Of a DNA stretch of 64,000 bases, positions 40,249 through 47,813 are shown piece after piece. The position numbers were made by a program, and so were the translations under genes. Location: assembly GCA_965214295.1 (NCBI GenBank), contig OZ243944.1, positions 1,550,001 through 1,614,000 of the forward strand, given 5' to 3'. Positions within the stretch are counted from its first letter, which is position 1. Each line of letters starts with the position of its first letter. The notes under the pieces are model-generated. The model made no database searches. It was not told the DNA's origin and was given only the letters and a program-made list of their open reading frames with translations. The DNA comes from JAJDUF01 sp965214295 (lineage in GTDB: Bacteria; Chloroflexota; UBA11872; UBA12225; JAJDUF01).

Positions 40249-40771
40249 GCGTATCTCTCTCCTGGCCTGGATTATGTACTATGCACCGCGGGCATGACGC
40301 TTACGCCTACAGGCGGCGCGTCCCCTCACCCCCATCCCTCCTCCCCTGGAGACCCTTGCAAAAGTCGTCATTGCTCTGAAAATAGCCCCCCTCCGTCATT
40401 GCGCCTGCACCGGGGTAGCCCGGTGGCGCCGGCCGCAATCCAGGCCCCCGGCTTGCGCCGGACTGACGGTCGTTATTGTCATTTCCTGCGGTGGCCTGGT
40501 CAAGGCCATGGTGATTCCCGCGCCAGCATGCCCCGTACCCCGCTACGGGGCGGGAATCCAAAAACCGGCCCCTCCAGTGTTGGCGGGAGTGGAGTCACTG
40601 CCACCGAGCACGCCGTCCTGGGAGTTCTGCAAGGGTCTCCGGGGGGAGAGGGAGGGGCCGCCGGCGTGATGCCAACCGCCACCCCTCTCTATCGCTCGGC
40701 GATGGAGAGGGGGCCGGAGGGTGAGGCGCGATCCAATCCACGTCCCAGTCGAAACACCTGCCCCGGTCAGT
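40249..40771. other. 523-base gap with large inverted-repeat element
   Basis: This lies between the 2-hydroxyacid dehydrogenase operon and the enolase-superfamily gene. It contains the 293-base element 40348-40640 and, at about 40684-40723, a CCCCTCTCTATCGCTC hairpin with GGGTGAGG tail. No gene is seen. The promoter of the dehydrogenase operon should be in the first 100 bases. Confidence 0.7.
40348..40640. repeat. large MITE-like element with inserts and perfect 13-bp ends
   Basis: The ends GGAGACCCTTGCA (40348-40360) and TGCAAGGGTCTCC (40628-40640) are perfect inverted repeats. They differ from the GAGAGCTTTGCATA ends of 28192-28313 but are equally well matched internally. Inside are REP fragments with GTCATTGC arms near 40365 and 40392. 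A REP hairpin near 40511 has a further palindrome (ATGCCCCGTACCCCGCTACG) inserted in its loop. The AAAAACCGGCCC and GTTGGCGGG segments of the family follow. Confidence 0.8.
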
Positions 40772-41986
40772 TCACCACGACACCGTATCCCGCTCCGCCG
40801 GGGTCCAGTCCGGTGCCGTTGGCCGCGGAAACGGCGACCGCCCGTGGGAGATGCCGCTGTTCGGGATGAACGGGTACTGCTCGATCAGGCTGTCGGGCAC
40901 GTCTATCCCCAGGCCGGGCGCCCCGGTAGGACGAATATAGCCGTCCCTGAACTCGAAGGCTTGTTCGATGAGGCCCAGTCCGAACGGGTTGTATTTGGTC
41001 GGGAAGCGCACCATGAAGCAGTTTCTATTCACGAACCCGACGTGAAAGTTGGCGGCGAGGCCGACAGCGCCGCTAAAGCTGTGCGTGACCGTCCGCATGT
41101 CGTGCGCTTCCGCCGCGGCCATGATCTTCATGTCCTCGCTGATCCCGCCGCACCATGTCGCATCGGGCTGCACAATATCTATCGCGCGCTTCTCGAAAAA
41201 CGGCTTATACCCATGCAGCGTCGTTTCGTTCTCCCCCGCCGCCAGCGCAGTGGTCGTGAGCTGGCGAATGCGTACATAGTCGTCGACGTTGGTTTGCAGC
41301 ACCGGCTGCTCCATCCAGAGCAGGTTGTAGACGTCCAGCGCCTTGACGACCCGCAGCGCAATGTCCACCGACCACGGTCGGCGATAGAACGGCATACCGG
41401 GATCGAGCATCAGATCAACGCCGTTACCCAGCACCTCCCGCATCGCCTCGACTTTGGCACACTCCTGCGCGATGAGGTCCGGGATGGTGATGTAGGGTGC
41501 CTGGAGCATCTCTCCGATATGGGCCACCTTGAGGGCGGTGTAGCCCTCTCCCAGCAGCTTGTCGGCGGCCGCCCGGTCGGCGCGTGCGATGCTCGTATAG
41601 CAGCGCAGGGCATCGTGCGCGGGGCCACCCAATAGCTGGTAGACGGGCAGATTGGCCACCTTCCCGAGAATGTCCCAGAGCGCGATCTCAATAGCACCCA
41701 GCACCGAGATGGCCGGCCCCATTGGCCCCCAGCGCAGCGACTTGACCATCATCTTGCGCCACAGCGCATTGATCGCCGTCGGATCTTCACCCAGCACGAC
41801 GTTGCCGAAGTGCTCGACGAGCGGCGGCACGACCTCGGGGTTGTACCACGCGATGTACGTCTCGCCGAAGCCCACCACCCCGGCGTCGGTCTCCACCCGC
41901 ACAAATCCGTAGGTAGAAGGCCGCATGCCGTGCTCCCACGGCTCCGGAACCGTCACCAGGACCGGACGAACGGCGGTAATCTTCAT
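40772..41986 (-). CDS. enolase-superfamily dehydratase (mandelate racemase type)
   Basis: The protein has 404 residues from ATG 41986, with an AGGAG site. It has the two-domain layout: VETDAGVVGFGETYI in the cap, then EGYTALKVAHIGEM (lysine of the KxK region is single, K-V-A). LMLDPGMPFYRR and LWMEQPVLQ give metal ligands. AAGENETTL adds the third ligand, followed by QPDATWCGGISE and RTVTHSFSGAVGLAANFH, whose His is a candidate base. The changed KxK suggests a different mechanism from the enzyme at 5179. Substrate is unknown, likely a sugar acid. It is the last gene of an operon of propeller protein and Gfo/Idh dehydrogenase. Confidence 0.87.
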   Translation of the reverse strand: MKITAVRPVLVTVPEPWEHGMRPSTYGFVRVETDAGVVGFGETYIAWYNPEVVPPLVEHFGNVVLGEDPTAINALWRKMMVKSLRWGPMGPAISVLGAIEIALWDILGKVANLPVYQLLGGPAHDALRCYTSIARADRAAADKLLGEGYTALKVAHIGEMLQAPYITIPDLIAQECAKVEAMREVLGNGVDLMLDPGMPFYRRPWSVDIALRVVKALDVYNLLWMEQPVLQTNVDDYVRIRQLTTTALAAGENETTLHGYKPFFEKRAIDIVQPDATWCGGISEDMKIMAAAEAHDMRTVTHSFSGAVGLAANFHVGFVNRNCFMVRFPTKYNPFGLGLIEQAFEFRDGYIRPTGAPGLGIDVPDSLIEQYPFIPNSGISHGRSPFPRPTAPDWTPAERDTVSW

Positions 41987-42064
41987 AGCAGTGCTTCTCC
42001 TGCGTTGTAACTTGTGCTCATGGCAAACCTACCATTGTCGTCAGCTTCCTTGCTTGGCTGTCGC

Positions 42065-43345
42065 TTACGCCGTCGGCCCCAGGGCGTGGGCCGCCCGCCG
42101 GTACTCCTGCATGTCTATCGCAATTCCCCCGCCGAGACGCGATTCCTCGGCGGCAAAAGCCATCAGGTGACTCTCCAATGCCTCCTCGGCCGTGCTCAAC
42201 AGGCCGGCGCCTTGTCCCCGAATTGCCCGCACGAGGCTCTCCAAAACGCCTCTGTCACCCCCACCATGTCCACCACCGGCACGCGGCTCGATACGCTCTA
42301 CCGGTTTCCCTGGCCGGTGGTCGTGGACCGTGATGTCTGCGCGGAACCGACCTTCGAGCGTGGCCAGAGTGCCGTCGTAGCGCATGGTGCGCGAATCGTG
42401 ATGGGAGTGGCCCTGCATGATGAGATTGGCGGTGGCGCCGCCCTCGAACTCCATGTGTACGGTCTGGTGATCCACCACGTCGTTCGAGCAGCGGTAGACG
42501 CAGCGGCCGAACGGACCGGTACGCAGCGCCTGGAGCACGCTGGCCCGGTCCAGGTCTACCGTGAAGTGGCGGGCAAAGGACTCCATAAAGTCCGGCTCGT
42601 ACATGCGTGGAGCATAGTAGGCGCACTCGTCTTCCACCGGACAGCCGTCGGTACACCGCTCCGGTACCTCCGGGTGCGGCGCCCGGTCGGGGCGGAAATG
42701 CAGCAGCGAGCCGAACGAGGATAAGCACACCGCCCGGCGACCGAGGATCCAGAAGAGCAAGTCCAGATCATGGCAGCACTTACTCAGAATCATGGGGGCA
42801 GCGATCTTGCTGTTGGAGTAGAAGCCGCGCACGAAAGAGTGGGCCATGCGAAACCACGAGACATTCTCGGAGTGCCGCACCACCACGACATCCCCCAGGC
42901 GACCCGCTTGGACCAGCCGCCGGATCGTCTGGAAGAAGGGGGAATGGCGTAGGGTGTGCGTGACCCACACGGACCGCCGGAGCCGAGCCGCCGTCTGTAC
43001 CAGGGTAACGCTCTCGGCTAACGTGCTGGCGATAGGTTTCTCCAGCAGCACGTCGTAGCCGGCTGCCAGCGCCCCCATGGTCGAGGCAAAATGCACGCCG
43101 TCGTTGGTGGCGTTGATGAGCACGGGCGCCAGCTGCTCGTGGGCCACCAGCTCTTCCCACGACCCGAAGCAGCGCTCCGGCGGCAAGTCGTGGGCACGAG
43201 CAAAGCGCTCCCGCTTCGCCGCATCAAGCTCGGCTACCCCCACAAAGCGCAGTGTGTCCGGATGCTCACAGGCGTACCGGCCGTGGCTGTAGTAGCCGCG
43301 CATCCCGGCCCCGACGAGCACGGCGTCCACCGGCCTGGGCATCAT
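42065..43345 (-). CDS. Gfo/Idh/MocA family oxidoreductase
   Basis: The protein has 426 residues from ATG 43345, whose first base overlaps the stop of the preceding gene (TGATG), so translation is coupled. An upstream extension of the frame is the shadow of that gene. The Rossmann domain has DAVLVGAGMRGYYSHGRYACEHP and INATNDGVHFASTMGALAAGYDVLLEKPIASTL; the EKP is the family's catalytic-lysine motif. A cysteine cluster CTDGCPVEDEC lies in the C-terminal domain at about residue 230. Such enzymes oxidise or isomerise sugars using NAD(P). It fits between a propeller glycosidase-like protein and an enolase-type dehydratase. Confidence 0.88.
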   Translation of the reverse strand: MMPRPVDAVLVGAGMRGYYSHGRYACEHPDTLRFVGVAELDAAKRERFARAHDLPPERCFGSWEELVAHEQLAPVLINATNDGVHFASTMGALAAGYDVLLEKPIASTLAESVTLVQTAARLRRSVWVTHTLRHSPFFQTIRRLVQAGRLGDVVVVRHSENVSWFRMAHSFVRGFYSNSKIAAPMILSKCCHDLDLLFWILGRRAVCLSSFGSLLHFRPDRAPHPEVPERCTDGCPVEDECAYYAPRMYEPDFMESFARHFTVDLDRASVLQALRTGPFGRCVYRCSNDVVDHQTVHMEFEGGATANLIMQGHSHHDSRTMRYDGTLATLEGRFRADITVHDHRPGKPVERIEPRAGGGHGGGDRGVLESLVRAIRGQGAGLLSTAEEALESHLMAFAAEESRLGGGIAIDMQEYRRAAHALGPTA

Positions 43346-44850
43346 CAGCCTCCCGCGGCGTCGAAGCCGTAGGCATAGAGCCGAGCACGGCCATAGAGCC
43401 AGAGCTTCAACCGGAACCGCTGCCCGGCCAGGCCCCCCAGGCTGCCCCCGTGCCAAGACACTTCCTGCCGCCACCCGTCCGTACACAGGTCGCGGCAGTC
43501 TTCCCGCTGATACCCCTCTAGCGGCTCCAAAGTCGTGGCGTCCAGCACTTCGACCTCCACCCAACTCCGGTTCTGGCGTACCTCTCCCACGTTCACCGTC
43601 AGCGCCGTCGTGCGATCCGTAAGCTCGATAGGGGTGGTGATCGCCCAGCCGGGCACTTCCCGGTCCGCCGACTCCAGGCACGTCCACCCGTCCTCGCGCA
43701 GCGTGGCCAGCCCCAGTCTCGACAGGCGGATCTGGCCGGTGCTGGCATAAGGGTAGGCTTCGGGCGTGTTCTCGCCGGGCCAGCTGGTCCACTCCTCACC
43801 ATTGCCGCCATAGAAGAGGTGGATCGTCCCGTCCTTGATGGCCGGCTTGTCGGCGATCACCAGCAGGCCGCCGTCCCACTCCCGATTATCCCCGCGCGGA
43901 ATCAGCGGCTGGTGTACGTCAATGCGCTCGAAACGCTCGCCGTCCGCGCTGACCGCCAGCCGCACGTCGGCGTAATAGGTGCCGTAGACGCCGTAGCCGT
44001 TCGGCACGTACCAGCCGTACTCGTAGGCCATTGCCCAAGCGCCCCCGTAAGGCGCAAACAGCACGTGATGGTCCTCGTACTCGAAGCCGTCGGCGGGCGA
44101 GATGAGGGGGTTGTGCTCTGCTGCCCGTAAGTGCTCGATGTCCGGCCCATACGACAGGAACTTCGCGCGGCCCCGCTGCTTGTCCGGCTTGTCCATCGGT
44201 ACTCCCGCCTGCCACACCAGCTTGTAGCGGCGCGATGGATCGCGCTCCTGGTCATCTCGCACCAACGCGCCAGGATCGCCATAGGCCAGCGAGCGATCCC
44301 GCCACGCCGGCAAGCGCAGGCTTGCCCCCTCCGTCCAGTGGATACCGTCCGGCGAGTACGCGACCCGCATCCCACGGTTGGGGCCCGTCGCCGGGGCAAC
44401 CGCGCCGTCGGTGCGCGGTCGCGGCCCCCGCAGGATCATCTTGTAGCGCCTGGCCGGATCAGGCTCCGCGGTATCCTTGAGCACCGGGCCATAGCCCATC
44501 ACCACGATGTTATTGGCGCTCGATCCGCGGAAATCGTGCAGCCCCAGCCGCGGCTTCTCCCACGTCACACCGTCGGTACTGGTGGCATAGCCCACCGCCG
44601 TCCACCGTTCGGGCGCGATGTCGGAGCCGGAGTACCAGGCCTTGAAGATGCGCTCCTCCTCGTCCCAGATGACCGTCGGAGACGACCACGGTCGGGCCTG
44701 AGTAGCGTCCCACTCATGCATATCGCCGAGCGGAAGCACCGGGTTATTGGGGTGTTTCTCGGCCGTACACACGCGCCGGACGACGTGATAGGACGACTCG
44801 ACCCCGGTCAGGAGCAGAAAACCGTCGCGGCTGCCAGCGGACGTATCCAT
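43345..44850 (-). CDS. propeller glycosidase-like protein, paralogue of 36008-37378
   Basis: This 501-residue protein has repeated blades such as WSSPTVIWDEEERIFKAWYSG, AVGYATSTDGVTWEKPRLGLHDF, RVAYSPDGIHWTEG and RLAVSADGERFERIDVHQPLIP. It ends with a beta-sandwich VEVEVLDATTLEPLEGYQREDCRDL, VSWHGGSLGGLAGQRFRLKLWLYG. The 456-residue protein at 36008 has the same order, the same GY..xDC motif and the same VSWHGG. A glycosidase-like role is plausible but no signal peptide is seen. It heads an operon followed by Gfo/Idh (one-base overlap) and an enolase-superfamily gene. Confidence 0.75.
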   Translation of the reverse strand: MDTSAGSRDGFLLLTGVESSYHVVRRVCTAEKHPNNPVLPLGDMHEWDATQARPWSSPTVIWDEEERIFKAWYSGSDIAPERWTAVGYATSTDGVTWEKPRLGLHDFRGSSANNIVVMGYGPVLKDTAEPDPARRYKMILRGPRPRTDGAVAPATGPNRGMRVAYSPDGIHWTEGASLRLPAWRDRSLAYGDPGALVRDDQERDPSRRYKLVWQAGVPMDKPDKQRGRAKFLSYGPDIEHLRAAEHNPLISPADGFEYEDHHVLFAPYGGAWAMAYEYGWYVPNGYGVYGTYYADVRLAVSADGERFERIDVHQPLIPRGDNREWDGGLLVIADKPAIKDGTIHLFYGGNGEEWTSWPGENTPEAYPYASTGQIRLSRLGLATLREDGWTCLESADREVPGWAITTPIELTDRTTALTVNVGEVRQNRSWVEVEVLDATTLEPLEGYQREDCRDLCTDGWRQEVSWHGGSLGGLAGQRFRLKLWLYGRARLYAYGFDAAGG

Positions 44851-45289
44851 AGTTGCCCTAACACCTCTCTGTCATTCCCGCATACGGAGACCTTTGCAAA
44901 AACCGTCATTCCCGCGCAAGCGGGAATCCAAGCGGCGAGTAGTTGGACCTACCCCCACCCCCTCACAAGGGTAGGTTTTTCGTGTAGGGGCGCGATTGAT
45001 CGCGCCCCGGCGCTCGTCATTGCGGCGGAGGCCGCAATCCAGAGCTATGCGTGTCCCCCGGCCCCCGTCAAGGCACCGGAAAGCGCCCGGTGCCGCCCCA
45101 GCGCTGGCCTGGACATCCGGCCCGGTGCCGCCCACTCCCGCGGCCAGCCAGCCTGCTCATCCTTCCATCCCGAAAATCCTGATGCAGACAAAAACCTACC
45201 CTTGTGAGCTACCTGCCCCTCCCTAAAGGGTTGGGGGTAGGTCCGCACCGGCTAAACCTACCGCCCGGGTGGCCGCATTGTCGATATTG
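44851..45289. other. repeat-filled region upstream of the DUF378 gene
   Basis: It contains GTCATTCCCGC joined to GGAGACCTTTGCAAAAA near 44871-44905, then a REP hairpin (ATTCCCGC/GCGGGAAT). A CCTACCC...GGGTAGG hairpin lies near 44948-44975. A GGGGCGCGATT/GATCGCGCCCC palindrome follows at 44987-45008, and a REP hairpin (ATTGCGGC/GCCGCAAT) near 45015. A CCTGCTCATCCTTCCATCC segment also occurs near 33356, and an AAAAACCTACCCTTGT element lies near 45188. No gene is seen. Confidence 0.75.
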
Positions 45290-45319
45290 TTGACACAATG
45301 CCGTGAAATATACTATGCT
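45290..45319 (+). promoter_or_regulatory. sigma-70-like promoter ahead of the DUF378 gene
   Basis: A perfect TTGACA lies at 45290-45295. A usable -10 region follows in the AT-rich stretch TATACTATGCT (45309-45319). TATGCT at 45314 gives 18-base spacing and TACTAT at 45311 gives 15. The DUF378 start lies at 45369, about 50 bases downstream. It is a clear local rise in AT content within a GC-rich gap. Confidence 0.55.
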
Positions 45320-45368
45320 TGGCCTATTGTTGCAGCAGGAGCCGGTTTCCCACAGGGAGAAAGATACC

Positions 45369-45593
45369 ATGGAGACCATGGAGATAATCTACAACGTGGC
45401 CGGGGTCTTGACGTTAATTGGAGCACTCAACTGGGGGCTGGTTGGCCTGTTCAAGTTCGATCTCGTCGCGCTCATCGCCGGCGGTCTCAAGTTTGGCGAG
45501 ACCAACGTGATTTCCAGGATCATCTACGTGATCGTGGGCCTAGCCGCCATCGTGGCCGTGCTCACCGCCCCCGGCGGCGTACTGAACCAGTAG
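45369..45593 (+). CDS. DUF378 family small membrane protein
   Basis: The protein has 74 residues from ATG 45369, with GGGAGAAAG upstream. Two membrane spans are visible: IIYNVAGVLTLIGALNWGLVGLF (about residues 6-28) and IISRIIYVIVGLAAIVAVLTA. The first contains the typical GALNWGLVG. Such proteins are widespread in bacteria; their role is unknown. A promoter and a terminator flank the gene, so it is probably monocistronic. It is shorter and more hydrophobic than its neighbours. Confidence 0.87.
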   Translation: METMEIIYNVAGVLTLIGALNWGLVGLFKFDLVALIAGGLKFGETNVISRIIYVIVGLAAIVAVLTAPGGVLNQ

Positions 45594-45655
45594 CGCCCCC
45601 AGCAAGGCCGGCGGTGTCGGGGATTCCTGCTGACCGCCCGCATAACGCCGGGTGT

Positions 45656-45688
45656 GCAACCCTGCCTCATGGTGGGGTTGCGTCTTTT
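45656..45688 (+). terminator. rho-independent terminator
   Basis: The stem GCAACCC (45656-45662) and GGGTTGC (45675-45681) flank a 12-base loop and are followed by GTCTTTT. It lies about 60 bases after the DUF378 gene and is the clearest intrinsic terminator seen in the window. Confidence 0.7.
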
Positions 45689-45764
45689 AATGCGGTACGC
45701 CGCCCTGCGCGGGCTATACTCCGGCCCGACAGGAGCCAGCGCTGGAGAGTGAATGCCGTCCCCC

Positions 45765-45790
45765 GTCATTGCGGCGCAGGCCGCAATCCA
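45765..45790. repeat. REP hairpin, GCGGC stem type
   Basis: Arms ATTGCGGC and GCCGCAAT flank the loop GCAG. It stands just upstream of the enolase-superfamily gene at 45847, within its leader region. Confidence 0.75.
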
Positions 45791-45846
45791 GACCGACCGG
45801 GCCCCCATACCTGTCGGGAGATGAGGCTCGCGGAGGAGTAGCGCAC

Positions 45847-46998
45847 ATGAAGGTAACGGACGTGAAAGCCTGCCTCGTTCATCCGGGAACCGGCAAGAAC
45901 TGGCTGTTCGTGAAGGTCGAAACGGATGCCGGCATTCACGGGTGGGGCGAGGCGTATACCCAAGCCGACCGCGACCACGCCATCGCGGTACACGTGGAGC
46001 AAATGCGCCGGTATTTGCTCGGACGCGATCCATTTCAGATCAAGCATTTCACCACGGTCATGTACCTGGATTTTGCCGGCAAGCGCGGCGCGATGGACTT
46101 CTACTCGGCGTTGAGTGGCCTGGAGCAGGCGCTCTGGGACATCGTGGGCAAGGCGCTCGACGTGCCGGTCTACAACCTGCTGGGTGGGCCGTGCTGCGAC
46201 CGGATTCGCGTGTACGCCAACGGCTGGTCGAGTGGCGACGATGCGCCCGCGGAGACAGCACGAAAGGCCGTGGCACTGGTCGAACGGGGCTTTACCGCGC
46301 TGAAGTGGGATCCCTTTCCGGGTCCCTGGCGTCCCTATATCAGCCGTGCGGAGGAGCAGGCTGCTGTCGCCAGCGTCCGGGCTGTCCGCGCGGCCGTCGG
46401 CCCGGAGATTGATCTCCTCATCGAAGTCCACCGCCGGCTCGCCCCAGTCCCGGCGGTGCGGGTGGCGCGCCTGATCGAAGCGTGCGATCCCTTCTGGTAC
46501 GAGGAGCCGGTATCGGCACGCGACCTCCCGGCGCTGGCCCGGGTGCAGCGCGATATCCCGCTGCCGGTGGTGACGGGTGAAGAGTTGTATACCAAAGCTG
46601 AGTTCCGCCCTGTCTTTGAGCTGGCGGCAGCCGACATCATCAACCCCGACGTCTGCAACTGCGGTGGCATTCTGGAGTTAAAAGAGATCGCGGCAATGGC
46701 CGAGGCATACCACGTCGCCGTCGCGCCCCACAACTACAACAGCACCACCATCGGCCTGGCTGCAACCATCCACGCCGCAGCGGTGATGCCCAACTTCCTC
46801 ATCACCGAATACTTTGTCAACTTCGAGTCCATCGGACAGGAGATCGCCACACCGCCGTTCGTAGTCGAGAACGGCTATATCGCGCTGCCAACGGCCCCTG
46901 GCCTCGGCCTGGACCTGAACGAAGACGCCCTCGCGCGGCATCCCTATCATCAGTTTCCGACACGGAGCATCCGCCACCCCACCTACGAGGGGCCGTAG
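45847..46998 (+). CDS. enolase-superfamily sugar-acid dehydratase (galactonate/mannonate-type)
   Basis: The protein has 383 residues from ATG 45847, with GGAGGAG upstream. It is closest in pattern to GalD/ManD-like sugar-acid dehydratases. Features are KVETDAGIHGWGEAY in the cap, GFTALKWDPF (single Lys), LLIEVHRRL, FWYEEPVS, VVTGEELYTKAEF with metal ligands, NPDVCNCGGILE, and VAPHNYNSTTIGLAA with a His base. The E-V-H and PHNYN segments are characteristic of that subgroup. It follows a REP hairpin after the terminator of the preceding gene. A role in sugar-acid breakdown fits the neighbourhood, although operon linkage is not seen. Confidence 0.88.
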   Translation: MKVTDVKACLVHPGTGKNWLFVKVETDAGIHGWGEAYTQADRDHAIAVHVEQMRRYLLGRDPFQIKHFTTVMYLDFAGKRGAMDFYSALSGLEQALWDIVGKALDVPVYNLLGGPCCDRIRVYANGWSSGDDAPAETARKAVALVERGFTALKWDPFPGPWRPYISRAEEQAAVASVRAVRAAVGPEIDLLIEVHRRLAPVPAVRVARLIEACDPFWYEEPVSARDLPALARVQRDIPLPVVTGEELYTKAEFRPVFELAAADIINPDVCNCGGILELKEIAAMAEAYHVAVAPHNYNSTTIGLAATIHAAAVMPNFLITEYFVNFESIGQEIATPPFVVENGYIALPTAPGLGLDLNEDALARHPYHQFPTRSIRHPTYEGP

Positions 46999-47054
46999 CG
47001 CCGCTGCTCGCTCCTCGCACCGGGGGAGCAGTGCCGGCCGCGCTCTGCCGGTCC

Positions 47055-47080
47055 GTCATTCCCGCGAAAGCGGGAATCCA
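47055..47080. repeat. REP hairpin, CCCGC stem type
   Basis: Arms ATTCCCGC and GCGGGAAT flank GAAA, located between the enolase-type gene and the DUF429 gene. This is a clean copy of the most common version of the family. Confidence 0.8.
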
Positions 47081-47153
47081 CGTCCCCCCGCCGCAACGGG
47101 GGGGCCATAGGGGGGCCACTCTGTCCCGGTCGAACGACAGATGGAGGACGGAA

Positions 47154-47813
47154 ATGAGTGAACGGGTAGCTGTCGTATTGGGATTCGATCCTGGTGGTGC
47201 CGAGAAATTTGGCTGGAGTATCTGCCCGATCGACGGAGGAGAGTTGGGTATCCTCAAAACCGGCGTAGCAAGTGACGCCCTGGAAGTGATCAGAGCGGTA
47301 TCGTCTGTGCTGCCGCCCAATACGCGCGTTTTGGCAGCCGGCATTGACGCTCCAATGTTTTGGAGCACTACCGGGACCAGAGAAGTTGACCCCATTATCA
47401 GGGATGAAATACAAAGGCGTGGGTGTGGTACTGCGTCCAGCACCGTTCAGCATCCCAATTCGTTGCGCGGCGCGTGCTTGGTGCAAGGTGTTTTGTTGGG
47501 ACGATATATCCGCCAAAGATTCAACGATGTGCCGATTACGGAGGCGCATCCCAAAGCATTGCTTTGGTTACTAGATGATACAGAAAGAGACCGATTGAAC
47601 CGGTTGACAAATGGCCTGTCTGAAGACAAGCGCGATGCCGTGCTGGCTGCATTCGCCGCGTGGTCTATGTATAGACGGGCACAGGGCTGGCGGAATCTTT
47701 ACTTGGATGAACCCAATCCCATTCTGCCGTTGGGGACGCCGGTAAGCTATTGGATGCCAATTCCACCGGTATCATCAGAAGGAGGAGGGAGGCGTGACGC
47801 AGACAGCGCGTAA
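47154..47813 (+). CDS. DUF429 family protein (predicted RNase H-fold nuclease)
   Basis: The protein has 219 residues from ATG 47154, with GGAGGAC upstream. Features of the DUF429 family are VLGFDPGGAEKFGWSI (first Asp), AAGIDAPMFW (second Asp), PNSLRGACLVQGVLLGRYIRQRF and EAHPKALLWLL. Family members are predicted nucleases of unknown role, sometimes mobile. The gene is visibly less GC-rich than its surroundings between about 47200 and 47770, which suggests recent acquisition. Its 3' end overlaps the start of the CCA-type gene by 20 nt. The last ten residues are probably only read-through past the ancestral end. Confidence 0.8.
   Translation: MSERVAVVLGFDPGGAEKFGWSICPIDGGELGILKTGVASDALEVIRAVSSVLPPNTRVLAAGIDAPMFWSTTGTREVDPIIRDEIQRRGCGTASSTVQHPNSLRGACLVQGVLLGRYIRQRFNDVPITEAHPKALLWLLDDTERDRLNRLTNGLSEDKRDAVLAAFAAWSMYRRAQGWRNLYLDEPNPILPLGTPVSYWMPIPPVSSEGGGRRDADSA

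Noticed and set aside
42065..43792. Gfo/Idh protein extended to 575 residues
   Set aside because: The first 149 residues are the out-of-frame reading of the upstream propeller gene; the true start overlaps its stop at 43345.
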